Of a stretch of DNA of 64,000 nt, positions 16,870 to 27,131 are shown one piece after another. The stretch lies in assembly GCA_017993835.1 (NCBI GenBank), contig JAGOLX010000006.1, forward strand, positions 1 to 64,000, written 5' to 3'. A program made the position numbers and the translations under genes. Numbering within the stretch: position 1 is the stretch's first letter; each line of letters starts with the position of its first letter. The stretch is from Phycisphaerae bacterium (lineage in GTDB: Bacteria > Planctomycetota > Phycisphaerae > Sedimentisphaerales > Anaerobacaceae). The notes beneath the pieces are model-generated. The model was not told where the DNA came from. It did no database searches and was given only the letters and a program-made list of their open reading frames with translations.

Positions 16870-18030
16870 CTAAGCTTGCAGCGCCTGTATGAGCCCCTGC
16901 GCACACGCTAAGTCCATAAATACGTCGGTGGCGATGTTCTTGCGGAGGACGCCGGGCAAGGCGTGTCGCCCCTTCTCCAGTCCGCCTGCAACCACGATGC
17001 GCCGCTCGATGTGCTTCAGTTCTTCCAGATCAATCACCGAGAACAGCCCACTGGCCACATCTGCCGGCAGGGGGATGGGATCTCCCGAAAGCCCGTCGTA
17101 GCATTTGTAGAGGATATCCGCAGGATGTGGCTGATTCTCCAGGAATGCTCCCTCACCCTGTTCCCTAAACAGATGCGCCATGAGCGAATTGGGATCGCGC
17201 AGGTTGCCCACGCTTGTCACGATAATATCCGCGTGCTTGACCATGGTCTCGTGTTCAGCTACGTGAGGCTGGCGTCTGAATGCCGCCAATGCCTGGTCAT
17301 CTATGAACCACGCCGGTCCCAGTAATCCCTTGGCCCTGATGCCCAGTGATGTGCCTACCGTGCCTGCCACCGCATCCGACAGCGCAGCAATATCCGAAGG
17401 AATCCCCCCACTTGTCAGGGAGCAGACTTTCACTCTGTCCTTGTCCTTCGCCGCGATGCTCCACCAATTCAGGTTGGCCAAGTCGCTGATCCGTCTGGCA
17501 AGGCCAAGCAGGGTCTGTCCGCCGCTGACGCCGATGATGATTTCCTTTCTCTGTGGTCTTCTCACCGCTGCCGTCAGGTAAGTGTCAAGAGCTTCCCAGA
17601 CGTACCGCTGCAACTCGTGAAGGTCCGGGGCCACTACGATCTCGGGATAGGGCGGTGACAGCAGTTCTCGAATCCTGTCCGCAAGCGCAGGCTCTGAGTA
17701 TTTCCCAAGGGTGACGTAGCCGCGTACGATCGCATCCTTGAACCTCTCGCCCACCCACCGTGCGGTGAAGACCCCCTTCGGATTGTATGCCTCCGAGGCG
17801 ATATGCTTGGGAACCCATGTGCGCAGTTTGGCTGCTATCTCCTCCTCGGCCAGACGTTTCCCGCTTTCGTCCCCTTCTATACGCCACTGGGCAATTCGGT
17901 AGAGAAGGAGACGTGTCTCTGATGCTCCCAGGAGGTTCCAGCGTATGACGGAAGGCTGACGACCCTTCTCTACGCCTCGATGTTCGCCTCGTTTGGCGGT
18001 GGTTCCTATCGTGCTGCGTCTCCTGTCCAT
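16870..18030 (-). CDS. SorC-family sugar-binding regulator-like protein
   Basis: A 386-residue protein whose C-terminal two thirds match the SorC/DeoR sugar-phosphate-sensing domain: EIIIGVSGGQTLLGLARRI, SLTSGGIPSDIAALSDAVAG, ADIIVTSVGNLRDPNSLMAH, and RRIVVAGGLEKGRHALPGVL near the end. In known SorC regulators this domain binds a sugar phosphate and controls an upstream HTH. The N-terminal region here (IAQWRIEGDESGKRLAEEEI) is a diverged DNA-binding candidate. ATG 18030 is chosen over 18051 because GGGGAG lies seven bases upstream. No sugar operon is adjacent, so the target is unknown. Confidence 0.72.
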   Translation of the reverse strand: MDRRRSTIGTTAKRGEHRGVEKGRQPSVIRWNLLGASETRLLLYRIAQWRIEGDESGKRLAEEEIAAKLRTWVPKHIASEAYNPKGVFTARWVGERFKDAIVRGYVTLGKYSEPALADRIRELLSPPYPEIVVAPDLHELQRYVWEALDTYLTAAVRRPQRKEIIIGVSGGQTLLGLARRISDLANLNWWSIAAKDKDRVKVCSLTSGGIPSDIAALSDAVAGTVGTSLGIRAKGLLGPAWFIDDQALAAFRRQPHVAEHETMVKHADIIVTSVGNLRDPNSLMAHLFREQGEGAFLENQPHPADILYKCYDGLSGDPIPLPADVASGLFSVIDLEELKHIERRIVVAGGLEKGRHALPGVLRKNIATDVFMDLACAQGLIQALQA

Positions 18031-18252
18031 CTTCGATCTCCCCTTTGCCATTGCCTCGACGCCTCCTCACGAACATCATCGCGATGCACTGAATCCTCGT
18101 AGTGCAACAGACCAATGCTCCGCCGACTTCGGCAAGAAGCTCGTCCCGTTTCTGCAATTGAGTCGCAGTCTGTCTCTCATCAGAATAGAAGACCCACTGC
18201 TATCCTATTGGGGCCGGCTGAGGCTGTCAAGGGGACGGGCGTGAAGATTCCA

Positions 18253-18281
18253 TTGATTCTCGGGATGTCACCCGATATAGT
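18253..18281 (+). promoter_or_regulatory. amrS promoter with inverted repeat over -10
   Basis: TTGATT and TATAGT are separated by 17 nt, about 42 nt before the radical SAM start. The -10 box lies inside the palindrome CCCGA-TATAG-TCGGG (18271-18285), and CGGG-N6-CCCG overlaps the spacer. Such symmetry is typical of a repressor site. The promoter is a pattern match; the operator is inference. Confidence 0.55.
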
Positions 18282-18322
18282 CGGGATCACCGGAAGATGT
18301 GTGCAAGTTGTAGAGAGACGCA

Positions 18323-19357
18323 ATGGACAAACAAGGTGAGCTCAAGGAAGCTGTGCTGTGGGAGCCGACGGACGGCCGACGGGTGCAGTGCAAGCTGTGC
18401 GGCTTCCGCTGCCTGATCGGCGAGGGGAAGCTCGGCCATTGCTGCGTGCGGAAGAACGTGGGCGGCCAGCTCTTCTCGCTGAACTACGGCAAGATCGTCG
18501 CGGCCAACCCGGACCCGATTGAGAAGAAGCCCCTGTACCACTTCCAGCCGGGAAGCCGGAGCTTCTCCCTCGCGGCGGTCGGCTGCAACCTCCGCTGCGA
18601 GTTCTGCCAGAACTGGCAGATCAGCCAGTCCGCCCTGGAGAACGGGCGAATCGACGGCGAAGCCGCCACGCCCGAGCAGATCGTCGAGGCCGCCCTGCGG
18701 ACCGGGTGCAAGAGCGTCGCGTATACGTACACCGAGCCGACCGTCTTCATGGAATTTGCCGCCGACTGTGCCAGGTTGGCCAAGAGCAGGGGGCTTGCCA
18801 ACGTCTTCGTCAGCAACGGGTACATGAGTCGCGAGGCGATCGACTTCGCCGCCGGCTGGCTGGACGGCATCAACGTGGACCTCAAGGCCTTCAGCGAGGA
18901 CTACTACCGGGACCTGTGCCATGCGGCGCTCCAGCCGGTGCTGGATTGCATCGCGTATATCGCCCAGCACACGAAGATCTGGATGGAGATCACGACGCTG
19001 CTGCTGCCCGGTCGGAACGACTCCGAGGAAGAACTCAAGAAGCTGACGGACTTCCTGGTGAGCCAGGCGGGAGTGGATGTGCCTTGGCACATCAGCCGGT
19101 TCTATCCTCAGTATAGATGTGATGAGTCGCCGCCGACGCCCCTGGAGTCGATGCAGCGGGCGGAGGGGATCGGCAAGGCCGCGGGCCTTCGCTACGTCTA
19201 TCTTGGCAACGTGCCTGGCGAGAAGTCCGAGAGCACCTACTGCTACAGTTGCGGCCGGGCGCTCATCGAGCGGGTGGGCTATCGCATCGTCGCCAATCGG
19301 GTCAAGGACGGCAAGTGCCCCCAGTGTGGGACCGCGATAGCAGGATATGGATTGTGA
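18323..19357 (+). CDS. amrS: AmmeMemoRadiSam-system radical SAM protein
   Basis: A 344-residue radical SAM enzyme of the AmmeMemoRadiSam family, a group found beside Memo and AMMECR1 proteins. The reaction of the family is not settled to my knowledge. The 4Fe-4S ligands are Cys88, Cys92 and Cys95 in CNLRCEFCQNW. Extra Cys pairs occur at the N-terminus (CKLCGFRC...GHC) and the C-terminus (CYSCGRAL...CPQC), suggesting additional metal sites. SAM-domain motifs (YTYTEPTVFMEF, SNGYMS, DLKAF) are intact. Memo and AMMECR1 genes are not in the window. A decayed partial copy lies 3 kb upstream. Confidence 0.88.
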   Translation: MDKQGELKEAVLWEPTDGRRVQCKLCGFRCLIGEGKLGHCCVRKNVGGQLFSLNYGKIVAANPDPIEKKPLYHFQPGSRSFSLAAVGCNLRCEFCQNWQISQSALENGRIDGEAATPEQIVEAALRTGCKSVAYTYTEPTVFMEFAADCARLAKSRGLANVFVSNGYMSREAIDFAAGWLDGINVDLKAFSEDYYRDLCHAALQPVLDCIAYIAQHTKIWMEITTLLLPGRNDSEEELKKLTDFLVSQAGVDVPWHISRFYPQYRCDESPPTPLESMQRAEGIGKAAGLRYVYLGNVPGEKSESTYCYSCGRALIERVGYRIVANRVKDGKCPQCGTAIAGYGL

Positions 19358-19448
19358 GTCCCTGGGGGAGAGTGGATATGGATTCAGGAAACGTGGTTCG
19401 CTACTGGCAGACGGCCTTCGTATTCATAGCAAGACGTCGCCTGGACCC

Positions 19449-19568
19449 TGTTATTCCTGCGTCAAGCAGGAATCCATGAGCCGTGGGACTGGGCGCGTCC
19501 CGGGGAGTGGATTCCCGCGTTCGCGGGAATGACAAGGCGGAGTGGATTCCCGCGTTCGCGGGAATGAC
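19449..19568. repeat. Two-hairpin ATTCCCGC/ATTCCTGC repeat with tandem extra hairpin
   Basis: Hairpin 1 is attcctgc-gtcaa-gcaggaat (about 19452-19472). Hairpin 2 is attcccgc-gtt-cgcgggaat (about 19510-19530). The unit ggagtggattcccgcg..ggaatgaca is repeated once more in tandem (19539-19568). The reverse-oriented copy at 43708-43793 carries the same two hairpins without the tandem repeat, so this copy gained one hairpin. Confidence 0.8.
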
Positions 19569-19695
19569 ATCGGTGGGTCACGGGCCATCGGAGGCGATCG
19601 CCCGACCGCGATTCTGTGGGTTCGACGGAGGGTCTGGGGATGTTCGAATCCTCCTGACCCTTTGCAGGGTCGTTTCTTTCGTGCTGTGAGGTGTT

Positions 19696-21099
19696 ATGAG
19701 AATCATTGCTGACGGGAATATCCCGTTCGTTCGTGAGTGTCTTTCTTCGGTTGGCGACGTGCAGATCGTGGGCGGTCGTGAGATTACGCCGAAGGTGGTG
19801 GCGGATGCCGATGCGTTGCTCGTCCGTAGCATCACGTCGGTGAACGAGCAACTGCTTCGCGGCAGTTCCGTGCGGTTCGTCGGGACGGCAACCATCGGCT
19901 TCGACCACGTGGACGTCGCGTATCTCGAAAGGAGGGGCATCGGCTTTGCCTCCGCGCCGGGCTCGAATGCCAACTCCGCGGCCGAGTACGTCATCACGGC
20001 TCTGCTGGAGGTCGCCCGTCGACGGCATTTGCGCCTGGAGGGCAAGTCCATTGGCGTGATCGGCGTGGGGAACGTGGGCAGCCGGGTGGCGAGCAAGTGC
20101 GAGGCGTTGGGCATGGAGGTCCGCAGGAATGATCCGCCTCTCGCTCGTAGCACGGGCATCTTGCCCGTGGCCATGCAGGGGCAGGACGCCCCTGCGACTT
20201 GTGGGCGGGACGCCCATGCTGCTACGGACCCGAAGTACGTTCCGCTTGAGGCCCTGTACGACTGCGACTTCATCACGTTCCACACGCCCTTGACGCGGGA
20301 GGGGATCGACAAGACGTTCCACCTGGCGGACGGCGGGTTCTTCTCGCGTCTGAAGGCGGGGGCGGTCCTCGTCAATGCCTCGCGGGGCGCGGTCGTCGAT
20401 TCGCAGGCCCTCAAGGCCGCGATCCAGGCGGGCCGATTGCAGGCGGTCGTGCTCGACGTTTGGGAGGGCGAGCCCAGCGTCGACGTGGATCTCCTGGAGA
20501 AGGTCGATCTTGCGACGCCTCACATCGCAGGCTATTCGTTCGACGGCAAGGTCGCCGGGATGATTATGATCTATCGGTCCCTCTGCGAGCATTTCGGCCT
20601 GACGCCGAAGCACGATGTGAAGGACTTTCTGCCCGCGCCGACGGTCCCGCGGCTGGAAGTCGAGACTGGCTCGGTTGGATCGGAAAAAGGCAGATCGGGC
20701 CTATATTCTTCAACGAAATCTCTTGGTTCGATTTCGTTGAAGAATGGAAACGACGAGACTCGCGACGCGCGACCGGGGTTTGAGGGGGAAGAATCGAACC
20801 AAGAGATTCTTCCCCCTCAAAGTAGGCCCGATCTGCCTTTTTCCGATCCCTCCGCGACCGACGAGGAGCTGCTCGCTTGTGTCGTGGAACGGATCTACAG
20901 CATCTCGCAGGACGACCGGAACACGCGACAGATCGCGGATCAGCCGGCGGAGGAGCGGGGTCGTTTCTTCGACTCGCTTCGCAAAAACTACCCGGTCCGG
21001 CGGGAGTTCCAGAACACGACCGTCGTGCTCGACCGACCGCGCGAGAGCCTGGCGCGGAAGCTCCGGGGCATCGGTTTTGTAGTGGACGCGGATTCGTAG
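19696..21099 (+). CDS. pdxB: 4-phosphoerythronate dehydrogenase with two in-frame repeat insertions
   Basis: A 467-residue homologue of PdxB, the NAD-dependent second enzyme of DXP-independent pyridoxal phosphate synthesis. Catalytic and NAD-binding regions are intact: VRSITSVNEQLL, FVGTATIGFDHVD, GVIGVGNVGSRVASK, FHTPLTREG, LVNASRGAVVD, LDVWEGEP, ATPHIAGYSFDGK, and the C-terminal LRKNYPVRREF of the PdxB dimerisation domain. The E. coli enzyme has 378 residues. The excess is explained by two inserts: residues 151-177 (STGILPV...GRDAHAA), encoded by an 81-bp palindromic element, and residues about 328-385, encoded by a 173-bp element. Without them the protein would be about 381 residues. Whether the enzyme still works is unknown. 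Confidence 0.9.
   Translation: MRIIADGNIPFVRECLSSVGDVQIVGGREITPKVVADADALLVRSITSVNEQLLRGSSVRFVGTATIGFDHVDVAYLERRGIGFASAPGSNANSAAEYVITALLEVARRRHLRLEGKSIGVIGVGNVGSRVASKCEALGMEVRRNDPPLARSTGILPVAMQGQDAPATCGRDAHAATDPKYVPLEALYDCDFITFHTPLTREGIDKTFHLADGGFFSRLKAGAVLVNASRGAVVDSQALKAAIQAGRLQAVVLDVWEGEPSVDVDLLEKVDLATPHIAGYSFDGKVAGMIMIYRSLCEHFGLTPKHDVKDFLPAPTVPRLEVETGSVGSEKGRSGLYSSTKSLGSISLKNGNDETRDARPGFEGEESNQEILPPQSRPDLPFSDPSATDEELLACVVERIYSISQDDRNTRQIADQPAEERGRFFDSLRKNYPVRREFQNTTVVLDRPRESLARKLRGIGFVVDADS
20146..20226 (+). repeat. 81-bp palindromic element inside pdxB
   Basis: Exactly 81 bp (27 codons), bounded by CGTAGCA (20146-20152) and its complement TGCTACG (20220-20226). Inside are three small hairpins: cacgggca/tgcccgtg, caggggc/gcccctg and tgggc/gccca. 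The reading frame is kept across it, and the encoded peptide interrupts a place where E. coli PdxB has no matching residues (between DPPLA and the region before the second NAD-contacting strand). Confidence 0.85.
20677..20849 (+). mobile_element. Kissing-loop palindromic element, copy 1 (inside pdxB)
   Basis: 173 bp with a perfect 27-bp terminal inverted repeat (20677-20703 and 20823-20849, core GGCAGATCGGGCCTA). Hairpin A has a 15-bp stem (20705-20719/20731-20745) and loop CTCTTGGTTCG. A 33-nt spacer follows. Hairpin B has a 16-bp stem (20779-20794/20806-20821) and loop CGAACCAAGAG. The two loops are exact reverse complements. There is no stop codon in the pdxB frame, so it is translated as about 58 residues between the catalytic part and the C-terminal domain. 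No transposase is encoded; mobility is inferred from dispersed copies. Confidence 0.88.
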
Positions 21100-21130
21100 A
21101 GTGGGTCCTTGACCCACGCGTCCGTTGTGT

Positions 21131-21270
21131 TTGTCATCCTGAACGGAGCGTAGCGAAGAGAAGGATCTGGCCCGCGGTCGAGAGCCACTCCCCTCGTCCG
21201 TGCCAGATCCTTCGGCTGCGCCTCAGGATGACAGAGTCGGCGTCGTGTGCGGGTTTCTGCGGATCCGTGT
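21131..21270. repeat. CATCCTGA-type inverted repeat, copy 2
   Basis: The left arm TGTCATCCTGAACGGAGCG and the right arm CGCCTCAGGATGACA enclose aaggatctgg/ccagatcctt. The repeat matches the copy at 2036-2176 and continues with the same kind of right flank (encoding a peptide ending LRIRV). It ends about 40 bp upstream of folP and follows the pdxB stop. Confidence 0.78.
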
Positions 21271-21310
21271 TGTACGTTCGCTTGGCCATGGCTGGGCAAT
21301 GGAAAGGACT

Positions 21311-22159
21311 ATGAATACGATGCTACAATGGCCGCGAGGGCGGCTGGATTTCTCCGCAGGATGCCTCGTCATGGGCATTCTGAATGTGACGCCTGACTCG
21401 TTCAGCGATGGCGGGCAGTTCCTCGATCCCGGTGCCGCAGTCGAGCATGGGCTGGAGATGGCGGCGCAGGGGGCCGCCATCATCGACGTGGGCGGGGAAT
21501 CGACCCGACCCGGCTCGAAGCCCGTCCCGCCGGCCGAGCAGGTCCGGCGTGTGGTCCCGGTGATCGGCGCCCTGGCCGAGCGGATCGAAATCCCGATCAG
21601 CATCGACACGACCAACGTCGAGGTGGCGCGAGCGGCGCTGCTGGCGGGCGCCTCGATCCTCAACGACATCACCGCCCTGGCCGACGAACGAATGGCGGAA
21701 CTGGCCGTCGAGCATCAAGTCCCGACGATCCTGATGCACATGCAGCGAACGCCCACTACGATGCAGATCGAGCCGCACTACGACGACGTGGTGTCGGAGG
21801 TCCGCGACTTCCTCCTGGCTCGCTGCGAGAAGGCTCACACGCTCGGGATACCGAAAGAGCGGATCTTCATCGACCCCGGCATCGGCTTGTTCGGCAAGAC
21901 CCTGGAGCACAACCTGTTGCTGCTGCGGAACCTGGATCAGCTTGCGGCGACGGGCTACCGCGTGCTCGTGGGACCGAGCCGCAAGGCATTTGTCGGCAAG
22001 CTCACCGGGCGGGACAAGCCCGCCGAGCGGGTCTTCGGGACCGCCGCAGCGGTTGCTCACTGCGTCCGTGCGGGGGTCTCCATCGTCCGCGTTCACGACG
22101 TCCCCGAGATGCTCGACGTGGTGAAGGTCACTGGCGCATTGATGGAGGATAATGGATGA
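21311..22159 (+). CDS. folP: Dihydropteroate synthase
   Basis: A 282-residue folate-pathway enzyme that joins p-aminobenzoate to 6-hydroxymethyl-dihydropterin pyrophosphate. Signature motifs are complete: GILNVTPDSFSDGG, DVGGESTRPGSKPV, SIDTTN, ILNDITAL, DPGIGLFGKTLEHN, and the C-terminal GPSRKAFVG and RVHDV. Length is typical. ATG 21311 is chosen because GGAAAGGA lies just upstream; ATG 21320 or 21299 are alternatives. The open frame upstream belongs to the repeat at 21131-21270. Confidence 0.94.
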   Translation: MNTMLQWPRGRLDFSAGCLVMGILNVTPDSFSDGGQFLDPGAAVEHGLEMAAQGAAIIDVGGESTRPGSKPVPPAEQVRRVVPVIGALAERIEIPISIDTTNVEVARAALLAGASILNDITALADERMAELAVEHQVPTILMHMQRTPTTMQIEPHYDDVVSEVRDFLLARCEKAHTLGIPKERIFIDPGIGLFGKTLEHNLLLLRNLDQLAATGYRVLVGPSRKAFVGKLTGRDKPAERVFGTAAAVAHCVRAGVSIVRVHDVPEMLDVVKVTGALMEDNG

Positions 22160-22199
22160 TTGTGAGCGTCCGACGATGCCGCGCAATCCTGCCATTCAT

Positions 22200-24146
22200 T
22201 CACTCGTTCTCGTACCAGGCGATCTTGTCGTCCCCAGAAGAAGCCGAGAGGACGTCCATGTCACCATCGCCGTCCAGGTCCGCCGCATAGACGCATGTTG
22301 ACCGAGATGCCTTTGCAGTGATCACCTCCGGGGGGCCGAACTGGCTTTTCGCGTCGTTGGCATACCACTCGATCGTGGTGGACGAGGTAGAGGCCGAGAG
22401 GACGTCCAGGTCGCCGTCGGCATCCAGGTCCGCCGCATATGCGTGTCGTGCCCGAAATCGTGCCGTGGTGATCACCTGCTGGGGCCCGAACCGGCCCGTC
22501 CCGTCGTTGGCATACCAGGCAATCTTGTCGTCCCACCAGGAAGCCGAGAGGACATCCAGGTCGCCATCGCCATCGAGGTCCGCCGCATAGACGCATTGGG
22601 CCATAGCGGCCTCTGTGGAGATCACCTGCTGGGGTCCGAAGTGGCCCATCCCGTCGTTAGCATACCAGGCGATCTTGTGGTCCCAACTAGAAGCCGAGAG
22701 GACGTCCAAGTCGCCGTCACCGTCGAGATCCGCCGCATAGACAGACTGCGCCTCAGCCGCCTCTGTGGTGATCACCTGCTGAGGTCCGAACTGGCCCGCC
22801 CCGTCATTGGCATACCAAGCGACCTTGTTGTCCTCGGCAGAAGCCGAGAGGACGTCCAGGTCGCCATCACCGTCCAGGTCTGCCGCATAGACGCAGGTCG
22901 CCCCAGCGGCCGCGGCCGAGATCACCTGCTGGGGTCCGAACTGGCCCGTCCCATCGTTGGCGTACCAGGCGATCTTGCCATGGTACGAAGGATAGGAGCC
23001 GTCAGAAGCCGAGAGGACGTCCAGGTCGCCATCGCCGTCCAGGTCCGTCGCATAGACGCAGCTTGCCCCCCCGGCCTCTGTGGTGATCACCTGCTGGAGT
23101 CCGAATTCGCCGGTCCCATCGTTGGCATACCAGGCAATCTTGTCGTCTTCGCCGGAGGCCGATAGGACGTCCAGGTCGCCATCACCGTCCAGGTCCGCCG
23201 CATAGACGGATCGCGCGCAATCGGCCTCTGTGGTGATCACCTGCTGGGGCCCGAATTGGCCTGTCCCGTCGTTCGCATACCAGGCAATCTTGTCGTAAGA
23301 CGCGGAAGCCGAAAGGACATCCAGGTCGCCGTCGCCGTCCAGGTCCGCCGCATACACACAGCTCGCCGAATGGGCCTCTGTGGTGATCACCTGCTGGGGT
23401 CCGAACTGGCCCGTCCCGTCGTTGGTGTACCAGGCAATCTTGCCATCATCCCAAGAAGCCGAGAGGACGTCCAGGTCGCCATCACCGTCCAGGTCCGCCG
23501 CATAGACGCAGGTCGCCCAGTCAACTTCGGTGGAGATCACCTGCCCGGCCCCGAATTGGCCCGTCCCGTCGTTCGCACACCAGGCGATCTCGAAACAAGC
23601 CGAAGAGAGCACATCCAGGTTACCATCGCCGTCGAGGTCCGCCGCATAGACGCAGTCCGCCCCAGCGGTGGAGATCACCTGCTCGGGTCCGAAGTGGCCC
23701 GTCCCGTCATTGGCATACCAACCTACTCGGCCCCTGAGGTCGCGCGCTATCATACCGCCAGGTTGGGGGGTCCAGAGAACATCCAGGTCGCCATCACCGT
23801 CCAAGTCCGCCGCATGAACGTAAACGCATCCTTCGTCGAACTCGGCTTCTTCAGTGATCACCTGCAGGGGTCCGAATTGCCCTGTCCCGTTGTTGGCACA
23901 CCAGCCGATCTGGCAATGGTATGATGGAGGGTCGGGGCGGTAGGAGCCGGCACAAGCCAAGAGGAGGTCCAGGTCGCCATCGCCGTCCAAGTCAGCCGCA
24001 CAGACGGATGTTCGTCCATCGATCTCACGCTGTATAATGACATGTTGCTCCGGCTTGAAACCGCCCTGGAGCGCCGGGCAGAACGTAGACACCGCCAGCA
24101 GCAGAGCGAGTCTGCGCACGCTTCGGGGAGATGCGACCGCAACCAT
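22200..24146 (-). CDS. Secreted FG-GAP/VCBS repeat protein (12 repeats)
   Basis: A 648-residue secreted protein with an N-terminal signal peptide (RRLALLLAVSTFCPALQGG). It is otherwise a run of 12 repeats of about 47-50 residues built on VYAADLDGDGDLDVLSAS and IAWYANDGTGQFGPQQVIT. Each DxDGDGDxD loop is a predicted calcium site, and the repeats should form one or two beta-propellers. Repeats 4-10 are nearly identical to each other, including at DNA level (roughly 147-bp units), pointing to recent tandem expansion. GGAGG lies seven bases before ATG 24146. Function is unknown; surface adhesion or polysaccharide binding is common for such proteins. Confidence 0.9.
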   Translation of the reverse strand: MVAVASPRSVRRLALLLAVSTFCPALQGGFKPEQHVIIQREIDGRTSVCAADLDGDGDLDLLLACAGSYRPDPPSYHCQIGWCANNGTGQFGPLQVITEEAEFDEGCVYVHAADLDGDGDLDVLWTPQPGGMIARDLRGRVGWYANDGTGHFGPEQVISTAGADCVYAADLDGDGNLDVLSSACFEIAWCANDGTGQFGAGQVISTEVDWATCVYAADLDGDGDLDVLSASWDDGKIAWYTNDGTGQFGPQQVITTEAHSASCVYAADLDGDGDLDVLSASASYDKIAWYANDGTGQFGPQQVITTEADCARSVYAADLDGDGDLDVLSASGEDDKIAWYANDGTGEFGLQQVITTEAGGASCVYATDLDGDGDLDVLSASDGSYPSYHGKIAWYANDGTGQFGPQQVISAAAAGATCVYAADLDGDGDLDVLSASAEDNKVAWYANDGAGQFGPQQVITTEAAEAQSVYAADLDGDGDLDVLSASSWDHKIAWYANDGMGHFGPQQVISTEAAMAQCVYAADLDGDGDLDVLSASWWDDKIAWYANDGTGRFGPQQVITTARFRARHAYAADLDADGDLDVLSASTSSTTIEWYANDAKSQFGPPEVITAKASRSTCVYAADLDGDGDMDVLSASSGDDKIAWYENE

Positions 24147-24362
24147 TTCTGGTCCTCCATCCCCCCAACACCTGACAGAAGAACAGCCGCCTGCCTACCG
24201 GCACACAGGACGATGCTTCAAGAGAGATTTGCTGGAAGATAGTCTACCAGAAGCGAGGGTGTCGCGTCAATCTCGGGACTGTCGGGATTCTTGTGCCCAG
24301 ATTGATGATTGAGCGGGGCCTCTGCATCTGCCAATCATCAATTATCCATCGGCAGGTCCGGG

Positions 24363-24537
24363 ACTTGGCGAAAAAGGCAGATCGGGCCTACTTTGGGAGG
24401 GAAAAATCTCTTCATCGATTTTTCCCTCCCAAACCACGCTCGCGCGCCGAGAGATTCGACCCTTCCATTCTTCCACGAAATCGAACCAAGAGATTTCGTG
24501 GAAGAATATAGGCCCGATCTGCCTTCTTCACCAAGTC
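24363..24537 (-). mobile_element. Kissing-loop palindromic element, copy 2 (3' of lon)
   Basis: Inverted relative to copies 1 and 3. The outer arms (from 24363 and to 24537) share GGCAGATCGGGCCTA and extend with mismatches to CTTGG/CCAAG. On the plus strand the first hairpin is TTTGGGAGGGAAAAAT with loop CTCTTCATCG; after 33 nt comes ATTCTTCCACGAAAT with loop CGAACCAAGAG. Relative to the other copies its stems carry three base-pair changes, each matched on the opposite arm. It ends 11 bp from the lon stop codon and may act as its 3' end structure. Confidence 0.85.
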
Positions 24538-24548
24538 CCTCAACCGCC

Positions 24549-27017
<2,469 letters not shown>

Positions 27018-27131
27018 ACACCATGGGAATATACGCGAAAAGGCCGATTGCGGCCCAAATGCGTCAAAACTCTGTCAGTTTGTCGGGGCTCATACGTCAT
27101 AATGTGCAGAAATTGCGGTCAGGAGCTCTGA

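Noticed and set aside
22200-24050. Regular ~147-bp repeats as a possible CRISPR array
   Set aside because: The repeats encode FG-GAP units in one continuous frame, and no unique spacers or cas genes are present.
24393-24507. Hairpins after lon as a plain rho-independent terminator
   Set aside because: They are the two hairpins of palindromic element copy 2, with copies elsewhere including inside a gene. A terminator role may be secondary.
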